A stretch of 64,000 nucleotides of DNA from Candidatus Solirubrobacter pratensis (GTDB lineage: Bacteria; Actinomycetota; Thermoleophilia; Solirubrobacterales; Solirubrobacteraceae): positions 114,207-178,206 of the forward strand of contig NZ_KE384482.1 of NCBI RefSeq assembly GCF_000425945.1, written 5' to 3'. Position numbers and translations under genes: made by a program. Below are positions 1 to 8,065 of this stretch, one piece after another; position 1 is the first letter of the stretch; the number at the start of each line of letters is the position of its first letter. Under the pieces are notes generated by a model that did no database searches, was not told where the DNA came from, and worked only from the letters and a program-made list of their open reading frames with translations.

Positions 1-1
1 G

Positions 2-709
2 CAGGACGTCACCGTCCCCACCTACCTCGGCTGCGCGCCGAGCAAGACGTTCTACGACCACATCGGCATCGCCGACATCGCAATCGCCCCCGACGCGTCG
101 TTCTCCGGAAGCGCCACGCAGGAAGGCATCCTCGCCGGTTACGCAGCGACGTTCACCTACACCTTCAGCGGCCACCTCCACGGCACTGTCACGGGCGGTG
201 CCGCCCGCTTCGCCGGCACCTTCCGCGAAGACATCGCCTACGACGACGGCACGTCGCGCTCCTGCACGACCGACGACCAAGCGTGGTACGCGACCCGGGA
301 AGCGCAGGGGACCCAGTCTGCTTCGGCGCCCGCCGGGACCTACTCCGGCCGGACCCCGGAGCAGGCCGTCTTCTCGTTCCAGGTCTCGAACGACGGCACC
401 GACGTGCTGAGCGTGACGGTCCCGACCTACCTTGGCTGCACGCCGAGCAAGACGTTCTACGACCACATCACCATCGCCGACATCCCACTCGCGGCCGACG
501 GTTCATTCGCCGGCACGGTGCCCGTGAGCGGCGTGTTCTCCGGCCACACGGCGACGTTCACCTACACGTTCAGCGGGCGCGTCCACGGCACCGCCTCGAC
601 GGGCGTGACCCGGATCGCGGGCACGTACCGGGAGGACATCGCCTACACCGACGGCGTCGCGTACAGTTGCACGACGAACGACCAGGCGTGGTCCGCGCTC
701 CACTCCTGA
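2..709 (+). CDS. Tandem-repeat secreted-type protein of unknown function (5' partial)
   Basis: The reading frame is open from the window edge, so the N-terminus is missing; 235 residues remain. Two copies of a roughly 135-residue unit are visible, 405 bp apart. Each carries TVPTYLGC.PSKTFYDHI, then AATFTYTFSG, a REDIAY block and a closing SCTT.DQAW. Each unit has two conserved cysteines (in YLGC and SCTT), which would fit one disulfide per unit in an exported beta-rich domain; that is inference. The protein is rich in Thr, Ser and Gly with few charges. I do not recognise the family. The unseen upstream part probably holds a signal peptide and perhaps further repeats. Confidence 0.7.
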   Translation, partial: QDVTVPTYLGCAPSKTFYDHIGIADIAIAPDASFSGSATQEGILAGYAATFTYTFSGHLHGTVTGGAARFAGTFREDIAYDDGTSRSCTTDDQAWYATREAQGTQSASAPAGTYSGRTPEQAVFSFQVSNDGTDVLSVTVPTYLGCTPSKTFYDHITIADIPLAADGSFAGTVPVSGVFSGHTATFTYTFSGRVHGTASTGVTRIAGTYREDIAYTDGVAYSCTTNDQAWSALHS

Positions 710-966
710 AGCGCTGGGCGATGAATCCGGTGCAACCAGCGCCTCGGCGAGCTCGCGGCGATGTCGTCGAGGTCGGCGAGCAGGCGACGCATGACGGCCG
801 CCCCTCGCGCATGGCGCAAGCGACGGTATTCGAGCTCGCCCTCTCGGAACGCCGCGCCGTGCCTATGCACCGCGTGCACCGGTTCGAGTTGCGTGGCACT
901 TCTGCTGGTCGTCTCGAGCGGGGATGTGTGCCGGCGTCAGGCCTGCGCGGTCGCCCGCAAGTTCGT

Positions 967-1518
967 TCAGCCCTCGCTCGGGGGTTCGACCTCTGTTCTC
1001 GCATGACGTGCGCGGTGACGACGCACCTTGCTTCGGTTGCCGCAGGCGTCCATCGTGCACCATCGGCGCGTGCCGTTGCGCGAGGCGTCTAGAAACCAGA
1101 GGATGCAGTTCTCTTCGGCGCAGCGGCGGATGCGCTGTGGCCTGTGCCGAAGGAGTGCGACGAGGTCGTGGGCAGCCAGCCAGGCTATGCGCCAGCGCTC
1201 TTCATCGACCTGCACGACGGACTCGGGGCCGTCGGCTCCGAGGCGGTCGCGCAGGTGGCCTCGGGCCAGCAGGGCGTTCAGGGCGTCGTGGGCGGCTGGT
1301 TGATCCGGCGCCAGCAGGGCTTGGCGGATCGCCTCGCGTCCCTCGCGAAGGACCGGCCCAAGCTGTTCGGCCGAGCACGGGGAGCGCAGATCGCGCTCGT
1401 CCAGCCAGGCAGCGACGCCCGCGGGGTCGGCGAGTGCGTCGACGGTGCGCCCATCGTTCACCCACAGCGTGTTGAGCAGGTCGAGGGGCAACGGCTCGCC
1501 GATCAACGGGCGGTCCAT
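967..1518 (-). CDS. CGNR zinc-finger transcriptional regulator (ABATE domain)
   Basis: A 183-residue protein. The N-terminus reads PLIGEPLPLDLLNTLW, typical of the stress-induced ABATE domain. The C-terminus has the CGNR zinc knuckle: C.EENC followed by RWCTMDACGNRSKVRRHR, with the paired cysteines and the CGNR signature intact. The family is regarded as DNA-binding regulators, often autoregulated. I chose the ATG at 1518 because the family motif starts there; the frame is open about 90 codons further upstream, but that part does not look like protein. A 6-bp inverted repeat lies 14 bp upstream and may be its operator. The target genes are unknown. Confidence 0.85.
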   Translation of the reverse strand: MDRPLIGEPLPLDLLNTLWVNDGRTVDALADPAGVAAWLDERDLRSPCSAEQLGPVLREGREAIRQALLAPDQPAAHDALNALLARGHLRDRLGADGPESVVQVDEERWRIAWLAAHDLVALLRHRPQRIRRCAEENCILWFLDASRNGTRRWCTMDACGNRSKVRRHRARHARTEVEPPSEG

Positions 1519-1531
1519 GGCCACAGTGTAA

Positions 1532-1546
1532 CCGACGTAGCGTCGG
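1532..1546. promoter_or_regulatory. Inverted repeat upstream of the CGNR regulator
   Basis: CCGACG-tag-CGTCGG is a perfect inverted repeat just upstream of the CGNR regulator start at 1518. Its position fits an autoregulatory operator. In a GC-rich genome a 6-bp arm can arise by chance, so support is modest. Confidence 0.3.
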
Positions 1547-1587
1547 ACGCCAGGAAGCGCTGATCGGCCAATGTCCGCAGATGGGCC

Positions 1588-1617
1588 TTGACGAAGAGCG
1601 CATGTTCCGGCTATAGT
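1588..1617 (+). promoter_or_regulatory. Sigma-70-type promoter reading right
   Basis: TTGACG (1588-1593) and TATAGT (1612-1617) are separated by 18 bp, close to the housekeeping consensus and standing out in a GC-rich background. Transcription would start near 1624. The first gene downstream on this strand begins at 1782, giving a leader of about 158 nt that contains a strong hairpin. Confidence 0.55.
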
Positions 1618-1650
1618 TGTTTTGCAGGTTACATCGATCGACAAGAGAGC

Positions 1651-1677
1651 GGGCATGGCCAAGACCACGCCATGCCC
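1651..1677. other. Perfect 9-bp hairpin in a leader region
   Basis: GGGCATGGC (1651-1659) and GCCATGCCC (1669-1677) pair perfectly around a 9-nt loop. It lies between the promoter at 1588-1617 and the small secreted-protein gene at 1782. No T-run follows on the plus strand, so a classical terminator is not clear. It could be a leader structure, the 3' end of a small RNA, or a protein-binding site. Confidence 0.45.
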
Positions 1678-1781
1678 ACCGGCCTCGACGTCAGAACCCT
1701 CGCGCCAAAGCGTGCATCGGCGGCCCTGCTTGCACCGATCGAAGTCATGAATGTTTGAGTATGTGAAAGCGCAGGTTCGAC

Positions 1782-2015
1782 ATGAAGCCGACACGAATGC
1801 GTCTTACGCGGGTCGCGGCCGCCCTCAGTACGATCGCCATCGCCGCCGTGATGTCCACTGTGCGCGCCGGCACCGCCGCCGCCGACCCCGGTGCCGGGCA
1901 GGGAACCGCAGTAAGTGGGCCGACGTACATCACCACCGCCCCGTCCACAATCATCAACACGAATATCCAGGTCTCCGACGGCGACATCTCAATGGGAGAC
2001 CAAACCGCCTCGTGA
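1782..2015 (+). CDS. Small secreted protein (77 aa), unknown function
   Basis: The N-terminus has basic residues (MKPTRMRLTR), an alanine-rich hydrophobic stretch (residues 11-24) and a likely cleavage after a run of Ala near residue 34, i.e. a Sec signal peptide. The mature part of about 43 residues is rich in Thr, Ser, Gly and Asp, with no cysteines. No family is recognised. The ribosome-binding site is weak (GCAGG). A good promoter lies about 165 bp upstream. Coding is supported mainly by the convincing signal peptide, so confidence is moderate. Confidence 0.45.
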   Translation: MKPTRMRLTRVAAALSTIAIAAVMSTVRAGTAAADPGAGQGTAVSGPTYITTAPSTIINTNIQVSDGDISMGDQTAS

Positions 2016-2462
2016 TGGTCCGCCGTTGCCGCGGGGGCGCAGGCACCGCTGCTTCATTTGACAAGCGGGCGTCGGGACGACCACCAGAAACGCCGCGCGG
2101 CTCGACCGCGTGAGCGCGGTGCATAGGTACGGCGCCGGCGGCCCCCGAGATCCCCATCGGCCGAAGCTCGAGCATCATCGCGATCGCCATCGCGTGAAGG
2201 CAGCGGCGTGCCCCTCGTCTCAAGTGCTCCAGGACGCAGGCACGCCTGAGCGCGACCGTGCATCGGCTCCGCGTTGGCGCAGGAGCCCCGCAGGCGCCCG
2301 CGCCATCTCGTGTAAGCCGGAGCCGGCTACGTAGACGTCGGCTCGGTACCCGAACGGGGCGTACCGTCCTGCTGCACCCCCATCTCGACTCCGCTTAATC
2401 CAGCCGGACGCCACGTGTCAGTGGCAACCGTGGCGCGTGGCCGGGCCACTACAGTCGCCCGC
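2016..2462. other. Gene-free stretch
   Basis: About 450 bp between the small secreted gene and the DUF1871-like gene. Open frames on both strands are arginine-rich shadows without family signals. I see no repeat or clear promoter. Confidence 0.4.
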
Positions 2463-2765
2463 GTGGACGCCGAGGAGCATCACCGCTGGTGGAAGCAGAC
2501 GGGCCGCCGTCACGTCAACCAGATCCTCCACGACGACTGGAACCCCATCGGGTTCGAGCTGCCCGACGACGAGTACTCGAGCTACGCCGCAACCGTCGGT
2601 CGTCTGCTCCGAGAAGGCGCCGGCGCCGATGAAGTCTCCGCGTTCCTCGCCAACGCCCGAGAGCACATGGGGCTTCAGCGAGAAGACGTCGACGACCGAA
2701 CCGACAGACGCATCGCGACGTCATTGCGCGCGTGGTATCGAGATCGGATGCGCGAACGCGAATGA
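2463..2765 (+). CDS. DUF1871-like small protein
   Basis: About 100 residues, no signal peptide. The core HHRWWKQTGRRHVNQIL followed by DWNPIGF, DEYSSYA and REHMGL resembles the small DUF1871-type family, whose members have an Ile-Leu/Trp-Asp-Pro-Ile/Gly core followed by a DEY motif and an MGL motif. Function in that family is unknown; related small proteins are sometimes found in polymorphic-toxin immunity contexts (inference only). I chose GTG at 2463, just before the conserved block; an in-frame GTG at 2415 would add 16 unconserved residues. Neither has a good ribosome-binding site. Confidence 0.6.
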   Translation: MDAEEHHRWWKQTGRRHVNQILHDDWNPIGFELPDDEYSSYAATVGRLLREGAGADEVSAFLANAREHMGLQREDVDDRTDRRIATSLRAWYRDRMRERE

Positions 2766-2900
2766 TCTCGCGCCCATGCAGACGCGCAGCGGATCCTCGC
2801 CCGTCGTTTGCGCGACGGCCTCAGGCGCAAGCAGCGGTGTGCTCGGGGAGCGGCGGCGCACCACGGCAGGGTCGCATGGGAAGCGAGCAGCCCTCGATGC

Positions 2901-3065
2901 TCAGTTCGGCTCGGGTTTTGCGATCGCGTTGAGTGGCGGGAGGAATCCGGCGACGCCCTCGTGCGCACTCGCCTCGAGCATGGTCGGAGGGAGATCGTGG
3001 CCGCGCATCGCGTCGGAGATGTCGCTGGTGTCGTTGCGCCACAGCTCAGACAGGTGGCTGGCCAT
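2901..3065 (-). CDS. Possible small ORF or C-terminal protein fragment (54 aa)
   Basis: A 54-residue frame, beginning MASHLSELWRNDTSDISDAM and ending PPLNAIAKPEPN, has balanced protein-like composition unlike the arginine-rich shadows around it. It has no ribosome-binding site and lies just downstream of a decayed dehydrogenase on the same strand. It is more likely the surviving 3' end of an older gene than an intact one. No family is recognised. Confidence 0.3.
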   Translation of the reverse strand: MASHLSELWRNDTSDISDAMRGHDLPPTMLEASAHEGVAGFLPPLNAIAKPEPN

Positions 3066-3104
3066 CTCAGACGAAGGTCGTGAGCGCTGTGTGCTCGGCC
3101 GCGG

Positions 3105-3346
3105 GCGGGCACCGCTGACCGGCGCATCGAGAATCGCGTGGCCGTTGGCTTCGGCGTGGCGGGCGAGCTCGACCGCCGCCTCGGGTCGCCGTACGCCACG
3201 CTCTCGCAGCGCTCATGGCAGGCGTCGCCGAGCGCCGGGCAGGAGCGCTCGTTTCGCGCCCAGACGCGCAACGGCCACCCGGCCTCGGCGATCGCCCTTG
3301 CCGTCGGGGCCCTTGCTCGCCCACCCGACGAAGCCGACTGTGATTC
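3105..3346 (-). pseudogene. NAD-dependent 3-hydroxyisobutyrate dehydrogenase-like gene, decayed
   Basis: Three pieces of a 6-phosphogluconate/3-hydroxyisobutyrate-dehydrogenase-type protein are readable on the minus strand in different frames. ITVGFVGWASKGP is a Rossmann glycine region. RAIAEAGWPLRVWARNERS is its following helix and strand. ELARHAEANGHAILDAPVSG is the substrate-loop region (DAPVSG is highly conserved in the family). Frames shift between the pieces, and the roughly 80 residues normally lying between the second and third are missing, as is the whole C-terminal helical domain. The gene cannot give a working enzyme. Confidence 0.65.
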
Positions 3347-3383
3347 GTGGTCATGCGTCCGAGTCTGCGCCGGACGCGACCCG

Positions 3384-4274
3384 CTAGGCAGAGGCCCCCG
3401 GTTCCCTAGGAACGAGACGGCCAGGCTCGCCGTGCCCAGGCGAAGACGCGGCCATGCTCGCGAGCAGCTGCAGAGTATGTGCCGACGAGCTCGCGGGCTC
3501 GGCGTGGTAGATCACGAGCGTCACGCCCTCACCGCCGGCGATCGCCAGCTTCTCGTAGCGCAGCACGAGCTGCCCGACCTGCGGGTGCTCGATCGGCGTG
3601 ATCCCGCCGGAGGCGCGTGGTTGCACGTCATGACGTGCCCACAAGCGCCGGAACTCCTCGCTGCGCACCGACAGCTCCCCGACAAGCTGCTCGAACGGCG
3701 GGTCCTCAGGCTGGGCGCCGACCTGCGTGCGCAAGTGGGCGACCACGCTCTGCGCGATCTTGAGCCAGCCGTTGCCGTACAGCTCGCGCACGCCCGGGTC
3801 AAGGAAGGTCGCCCGCACGAGGTTGACGCCGGGCGTGTAGATCGGCGAGAGCGCGTGAGCCAATGGATTGGCGGCCAGGACGTCCATCAGCCGCCCGTGG
3901 ACGAACGCCGGCGTCGCCGGCCACGACGCAAGCAACTGCACGATTCCCTCCGGAGCACGCTCCGGCTTCGGCTTGCGCCGCGCTCGCGGTCGCGGTCGCG
4001 CGGGCTGACCGAGCGCATGCAGATGCTCGGTGGCGTGCTCGTCGAGCTGCAGAGCCCGCGCCAGCGCATCGAGGACCTGCGTCGACGGGTGGTGGTCGCG
4101 GCCCTGCTCGAGGCGGACGAGATAATCGGTGCTCACACCGGCCAGCAGCGCAAGCTCCTCGCGGCGAAGGCCCGGGACGCGCCGGCGGCCGAAACGCGGG
4201 AGGCCGACGTCTTCCGGCGCGAGCAGCTCGCGCCGTGCGCGCAGGAACTCGCCGAGATGCTGCGCGGGGTTCAT
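3384..4274 (-). CDS. Xre-family regulator with MmyB-like ligand-binding domain
   Basis: 296 residues. Residues 5-80 form a Cro/C1-type helix-turn-helix (LGEFLRARRELL, VPGLRREELALLAGVSTDYL, RLEQGRD), including the RREELA sequence typical of the MmyB group. A basic linker is followed by the MmyB C-terminal domain (about 105-270; N-P-L-A-H, PGVNLVRATFLDP, WARHDV and a conserved IEHPQVG). These regulators usually sit divergently from the oxidoreductase or transporter they repress, and here the SDR gene starts 104 bp away on the other strand. Start ATG at 4274 was chosen from the family N-terminus; a longer open frame upstream has no support. Confidence 0.88.
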   Translation of the reverse strand: MNPAQHLGEFLRARRELLAPEDVGLPRFGRRRVPGLRREELALLAGVSTDYLVRLEQGRDHHPSTQVLDALARALQLDEHATEHLHALGQPARPRPRARRKPKPERAPEGIVQLLASWPATPAFVHGRLMDVLAANPLAHALSPIYTPGVNLVRATFLDPGVRELYGNGWLKIAQSVVAHLRTQVGAQPEDPPFEQLVGELSVRSEEFRRLWARHDVQPRASGGITPIEHPQVGQLVLRYEKLAIAGGEGVTLVIYHAEPASSSAHTLQLLASMAASSPGHGEPGRLVPREPGASA

Positions 4275-4275
4275 C

Positions 4276-4287
4276 ACCGTGCACGGT
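4276..4287. promoter_or_regulatory. 12-bp palindrome in the regulator/SDR divergent promoter
   Basis: ACCGTGCACGGT is a perfect palindrome immediately upstream of the MmyB-type regulator start and within the 104-bp divergent region shared with the SDR gene. It is a candidate operator for the regulator. Confidence 0.35.
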
Positions 4288-4378
4288 ACCCCCGGCCGGT
4301 GCGCCGAGGGTGGCCCTGATATTCCCAGGAAGCGTGGGGATCTGGTTGCCGGTGACTCCCCGGCGAACACTGGCGGCC

Positions 4379-5299
4379 ATGACCCTCATCAGCACCCCCT
4401 TCGGCTTCTCCTCCACCGCCGCCGAGGTGGCGGCGGGTATCGACCTGACCGGCAAGCGCGCGATCGTGACGGGCGCCTCTTCGGGCATCGGCATCGAGAC
4501 CGCCCGCGCGCTCGCAGGCGCCGGCGCCCAGGTCACCCTCGCCGTCCGCGACACCGACGCCGGTGCCAAGACGGCCGCGGACATCGAGACGACGACCGGC
4601 CGCGACGACGTCGCCGTCGCCGCGCTCGAGCTGACCGACCCGGCCTCCGCGGCCGCGTTCACGGCGGCCTGGGACGGACCGCTCGACATCCTCATCAACA
4701 ACGCGGGCGTCATGATGTCGCCTGAGCAGCGCACCCCCCAAGGATGGGAGCTGCAGCTCGCCACCAATCACCTTGGTCACTTCGCGCTCGCATGCGCGCT
4801 CCACGACGCGCTCGCCGCCGCCGGCTCCGCCCGAATCGTGGTCGTCAGCTCGATCGGGCACCTCTACTCCCCGGTCGTCCTCGACGACCTGCACTTCCGC
4901 TTCCGACCCTACGACCCGCTGCTCGCCTACGGTCAGTCCAAGACCGCGGCCATCCTGTTCGCCGTCGGCGCGACCGCCCGCTGGGCCGCGGACAAGATCA
5001 CCGCCAACGCGCTGAATCCGGGTGCGATCGCCACCAACCTGCAGCGACATGTCGGCGGCAAGCTCGTCACTCCGCCCGAGCGACGGAAGACCCCCGAGCA
5101 GGGCGCCGCCACCTCGGTGCTGCTCGCAACGTCCCCGGATCTCGAGGGCATTGGCGGCCGCTACTTCGACAACTGCAACGAAGCCCCGACCGTCGACCAT
5201 CGCGACGCCGCGGGGACCGGCGTCGCGTCCTACGCCCTCGACCCCGCCAACGCGCACCGGCTGTGGGACGCCTCGGAAGCTCTCCTGGACCACGCGTGA
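4379..5299 (+). CDS. Short-chain dehydrogenase/reductase (retinol-dehydrogenase-like)
   Basis: 306 residues with all classical SDR features: cofactor-binding TGASSGIG at about 30-37, NNAGV near 107, catalytic Ser in VVSSIG and YGQSK (Tyr and Lys of the active site). Proteins of this subgroup (WW-domain oxidoreductase/retinol-dehydrogenase-like) are NAD(P)-dependent reductases of unknown substrate. It is transcribed divergently from the Xre/MmyB regulator, its probable repressor. ATG 4379 is directly upstream of the conserved domain. Confidence 0.88.
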   Translation: MTLISTPFGFSSTAAEVAAGIDLTGKRAIVTGASSGIGIETARALAGAGAQVTLAVRDTDAGAKTAADIETTTGRDDVAVAALELTDPASAAAFTAAWDGPLDILINNAGVMMSPEQRTPQGWELQLATNHLGHFALACALHDALAAAGSARIVVVSSIGHLYSPVVLDDLHFRFRPYDPLLAYGQSKTAAILFAVGATARWAADKITANALNPGAIATNLQRHVGGKLVTPPERRKTPEQGAATSVLLATSPDLEGIGGRYFDNCNEAPTVDHRDAAGTGVASYALDPANAHRLWDASEALLDHA

Positions 5300-5439
5300 G
5301 CCGTCGCCTCACGCCCGAGAACGCGCGAAGGGAGTGCCGGGCCTGAGGCTGACGGCGATCGACACCTGCTCGCTATCGCGACGTGCGAAATCCGAGCGTC
5401 ACTCGCCGCGCTCGATTCACGGCCGCTCGCCGACCCCCT

Positions 5440-6087
5440 TCATCTCACGCTCCTGTACTTGAGGTGGGTGACGCCGGGCGCCTCGACGGCCCGGACCTGC
5501 TCGAGCTGCACCTCCGCGTCCCCGAGGTTGTCGAAGAGGCGAGCACCGTCGCCGAGCACCACCGGAACGACGTGGAGCTCAAGTTCGTCCAGCAGTCCCG
5601 CTGCCAGGTACTGCTGCGCGACCTTGCCGCCGCCCCAAAGCATGACGTCTTTGCCGCCGGCGGCCTCCCTTGCCTGGTCGAGCGCGGACTTGATTCCGTC
5701 GGTGACGAAGTGGAACGTGGTCCCTCCCTCCATCACCACGGGATCACGCGGGTGATGGGTGAGAATGAACACGGGGCAGTGGTAGGGAGGCTCGTCGCCC
5801 CACCAGCCCGTCCACTGCTCGTCGCCCCAGGGACCACCGCCGATCGGGCCGAACATGTTTCGACCCATCAGGCCGGCCCCGACGTTCTCGAGCGATTCCT
5901 CGAATACCCGTGTGCTCTCGTTCACCTCGCCGCCTTGCTTGCCGTGGGATCGGCGCCAGGCGGCCAGCGGAACCACCCAATCGTGGAGCCGCTCGCCGCC
6001 CTCGCCGAGCGGGTTCTCCTCGCTCTGGTTCGGGCCGGCGACGAAACCGTCCAGCGATATCGAGATCTGACACCTCAGCTTGCTCAT
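5440..6087 (-). CDS. Dihydrofolate-reductase-family protein (RibD C-terminal domain)
   Basis: 215 residues. It begins KLRCQISISLDGFVAGPNQS, the DHFR/RibD-C fold start, and has GRNMFGPIGG, FILTHHPRDP, a GGGKVAQQYLAAGLLDEL nucleotide-binding segment and a GDGARLFD C-terminal motif. These stand-alone proteins are NADPH-dependent reductases of unknown substrate, not folate enzymes. ATG at 6087 is preceded by a good GAGGAGG ribosome-binding site. It stands alone between convergent and unrelated genes. Confidence 0.85.
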   Translation of the reverse strand: MSKLRCQISISLDGFVAGPNQSEENPLGEGGERLHDWVVPLAAWRRSHGKQGGEVNESTRVFEESLENVGAGLMGRNMFGPIGGGPWGDEQWTGWWGDEPPYHCPVFILTHHPRDPVVMEGGTTFHFVTDGIKSALDQAREAAGGKDVMLWGGGKVAQQYLAAGLLDELELHVVPVVLGDGARLFDNLGDAEVQLEQVRAVEAPGVTHLKYRSVR

Positions 6088-6191
6088 CGTGCCTCCTCGG
6101 TAGGCGGCCGCTGTGGCCGCAGGTTCTTTTTCCATGCCTATTGACCCGTCCGCGCCGGAAAACTCATCGCGCTCCGCCCGGCGGCCTGAGC

Positions 6192-6362
6192 ATGGACGGA
6201 GGCGTGCTGCGGATCTGGCGCGACCACCCCGGCTTCTCGCAGCGCTTCACGGGCACGCTCGAGGACGGCGGCGACACGATCACGGGGCAGTGGGAGCTCT
6301 CGCGCGACGGCGAGACCTGGGCCGACGACCTCGAGATCACGTTCCGCCGCGCGCCTGCGTGA
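6192..6362 (+). pseudogene. C-terminal remnant of a DUF1579-like protein
   Basis: About 56 residues: VLRIWRDHPGFSQRFTG, then GGDTITGQWELS and TWADDLEITFRR. This resembles the C-terminal third of a family of small beta-barrel proteins (about 150 residues) with that closing pattern. The N-terminal two thirds are absent; the sequence upstream runs into the promoter of the DHFR-like gene. Either a recombination remnant or a very short gene. Confidence 0.45.
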
Positions 6363-6493
6363 CGCGCGCGGTTCCCCACCGCCTTTCCGGTCGACTTTCA
6401 CTCTTGGGTCTGGCGAGACGCCGACGACGGTCTGCTCACCTGAACGGAGCCAACATGGCTGCGTCCGCTTCTCCTGTGCTCTGGCTGGTGTCG

Positions 6494-7198
6494 CTATCCA
6501 GGCGGTCCGGGAAGGCGGAGCAGCTGCATCACCGCGAATGCCAGCAGCAGTCCTCCGGCGCCGATCAGCGCCATCCGCGCTTGGCGAATCCGGAAGTGGC
6601 CGCTGATCCCCACCAGGAACAGCACGGTCGCAAGGAATACGGTCGCGCGGATGTACTTGTCCTCCGTCGCACCCGCCTTGGCCCCGCCGGCGAACTCGGC
6701 GTCGGCCCGCGCGTCGTAGGCCTTCGCGGCGGCCTGCTGGGAAATGACGTATTGCGGCATGTAGGCGGGCCCTGGAGGGGCGTTTGAATTGTGTTCAGGA
6801 TCTGTCGCCAGCCAAGCGTTGAACGCCGGGCGATATCCAGGACGCATCCGCTTTTCGGCCAACCGCTCGTCGTTGGCGCTTCCGGCGGTGAAGGCGGTGA
6901 ACCAGGCATTGAAGGAGGCGGAGTCCTGTGCGCGGGTCACGATTGCCTCGGTGTCGGCGCGGTTTGCCTTCGTGCGTGCCGCCGATGCGCCGGCGAGGGT
7001 CACCGACGACTCCGTGCCCCACTTCGCCGCGGCGTAGCCCGAGTACGCGGCGAGGACGGCCACCAGCGACAACAGCAGGGCTTCGACGATCGACAACCAC
7101 CGATCGTGCCGATCATGTTCGGTGTCGGCGGCGACGGTGTGCTGCTTGTGCTCGGCGATCTCCTTGCCGACCTCGCCGGGTGAGAGACCCTCAGGCAC
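6494..7198 (-). CDS. Membrane protein with three transmembrane helices, unknown function
   Basis: 234 residues. A charged, His-rich cytoplasmic N-terminus (about 1-34) is followed by a helix (about 36-57), a soluble region of about 120 residues rich in Ala and Glu, and two C-terminal helices (about 182-200 and 206-226). The layout resembles the DUF4337 type (one TM, coiled-coil-like loop, two TMs). It starts 12 bp downstream of the glutamine amidotransferase stop on the same strand, so the two are probably co-transcribed. Function unknown. Confidence 0.65.
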   Translation of the reverse strand: MPEGLSPGEVGKEIAEHKQHTVAADTEHDRHDRWLSIVEALLLSLVAVLAAYSGYAAAKWGTESSVTLAGASAARTKANRADTEAIVTRAQDSASFNAWFTAFTAGSANDERLAEKRMRPGYRPAFNAWLATDPEHNSNAPPGPAYMPQYVISQQAAAKAYDARADAEFAGGAKAGATEDKYIRATVFLATVLFLVGISGHFRIRQARMALIGAGGLLLAFAVMQLLRLPGPPG

Positions 7199-7210
7199 GG
7201 CTCAGTCGTG

Positions 7211-8065
7211 TCACGCGCGGACCGGCACGGGGGTTGTCGGGGCCTTGGGCTCGAACGGCCGTATCTCAGCGCGGTCTGGGCCGACGATGCCGTAGGTGGA
7301 TTCGGGTACCTCGTTCCAGACTCCGGCGACGTCGCCGAGGGGTTCGGAGACGATCAGCCGCGCGTTGTCGGAGACCTCTTGGAAGAGTTGCCGTGTGGGG
7401 TAGAGCGTCCGCAGGGTGGGAACGTCGGTGGTGTAGAACAGCGAGCGCGAGTTCTTCTCGCTGGAGTACCGGAACGCCCAGATGGTCTCGCCGTCGGTGG
7501 TCGCAATCGTGCCCTGGAACGGGTTTGGCACCCCGTGGTGAGCGGCGACCGCTTCGACGAGTCCGATCGCCCGCTCGACGGCGGCCGCCGGGTCGTCCTC
7601 GAGCCCGAGCGTGAGGGCGAGAAAGAAGAGCAGCTCGGTGTCGGCCTGACCCCGGATCTCTGGGTAGAGCGATGGGTCGACCGCGAGGACGAGGTCGCGC
7701 TTGATCGTGGCGAACCCGTTGATGTAGCCGTTGTGCATGAACAGCCAGCGGCCGTGGCGGAAGGGGTGACAGTTGGTCTGCTGCACGGCGCTGCCGATCG
7801 CGGCCCGGATATGCGTGAAGAACAACGGGGAGCTGATGTGGCCGGCGAGTTCGCGCAGGTTGCTGTCGTTCCAGGCCGGCTCGGTGCTGCGGAAGACCCC
7901 CGGCGTGTCCGGAGCGCCATACCAGCCGACGCCGAACCCGTCGCCGTTGGTCGGCTCGGCCCCGAGGTGCGAGTGCAGGCTTTGGCCGACGAGCGAGTTG
8001 GGCCCCTCGTAGAGCGCCTCTTGGATCAGGATCGGGGAGCCGGAGTATGCGAGCCAGCGGCACAT
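7211..8065 (-). CDS. Class II glutamine amidotransferase (YafJ/EgtC-like)
   Basis: 284 residues. MCRWLAYSG places the nucleophile Cys at position 2, exposed after removal of Met. N-terminal-nucleophile features follow: HSHLGAEPTNGDGFGVGWYG, the THIRAAIG block, and CHPFRHGRWLFMHNGYING. The protein is a stand-alone glutaminase-domain amidotransferase, like YafJ or the ergothioneine enzyme EgtC. No egtB/egtD neighbours are present, so the substrate is open. A GAAAGGG ribosome-binding site precedes ATG 8065. It probably forms an operon with the membrane protein downstream. Confidence 0.88.
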   Translation of the reverse strand: MCRWLAYSGSPILIQEALYEGPNSLVGQSLHSHLGAEPTNGDGFGVGWYGAPDTPGVFRSTEPAWNDSNLRELAGHISSPLFFTHIRAAIGSAVQQTNCHPFRHGRWLFMHNGYINGFATIKRDLVLAVDPSLYPEIRGQADTELLFFLALTLGLEDDPAAAVERAIGLVEAVAAHHGVPNPFQGTIATTDGETIWAFRYSSEKNSRSLFYTTDVPTLRTLYPTRQLFQEVSDNARLIVSEPLGDVAGVWNEVPESTYGIVGPDRAEIRPFEPKAPTTPVPVRA

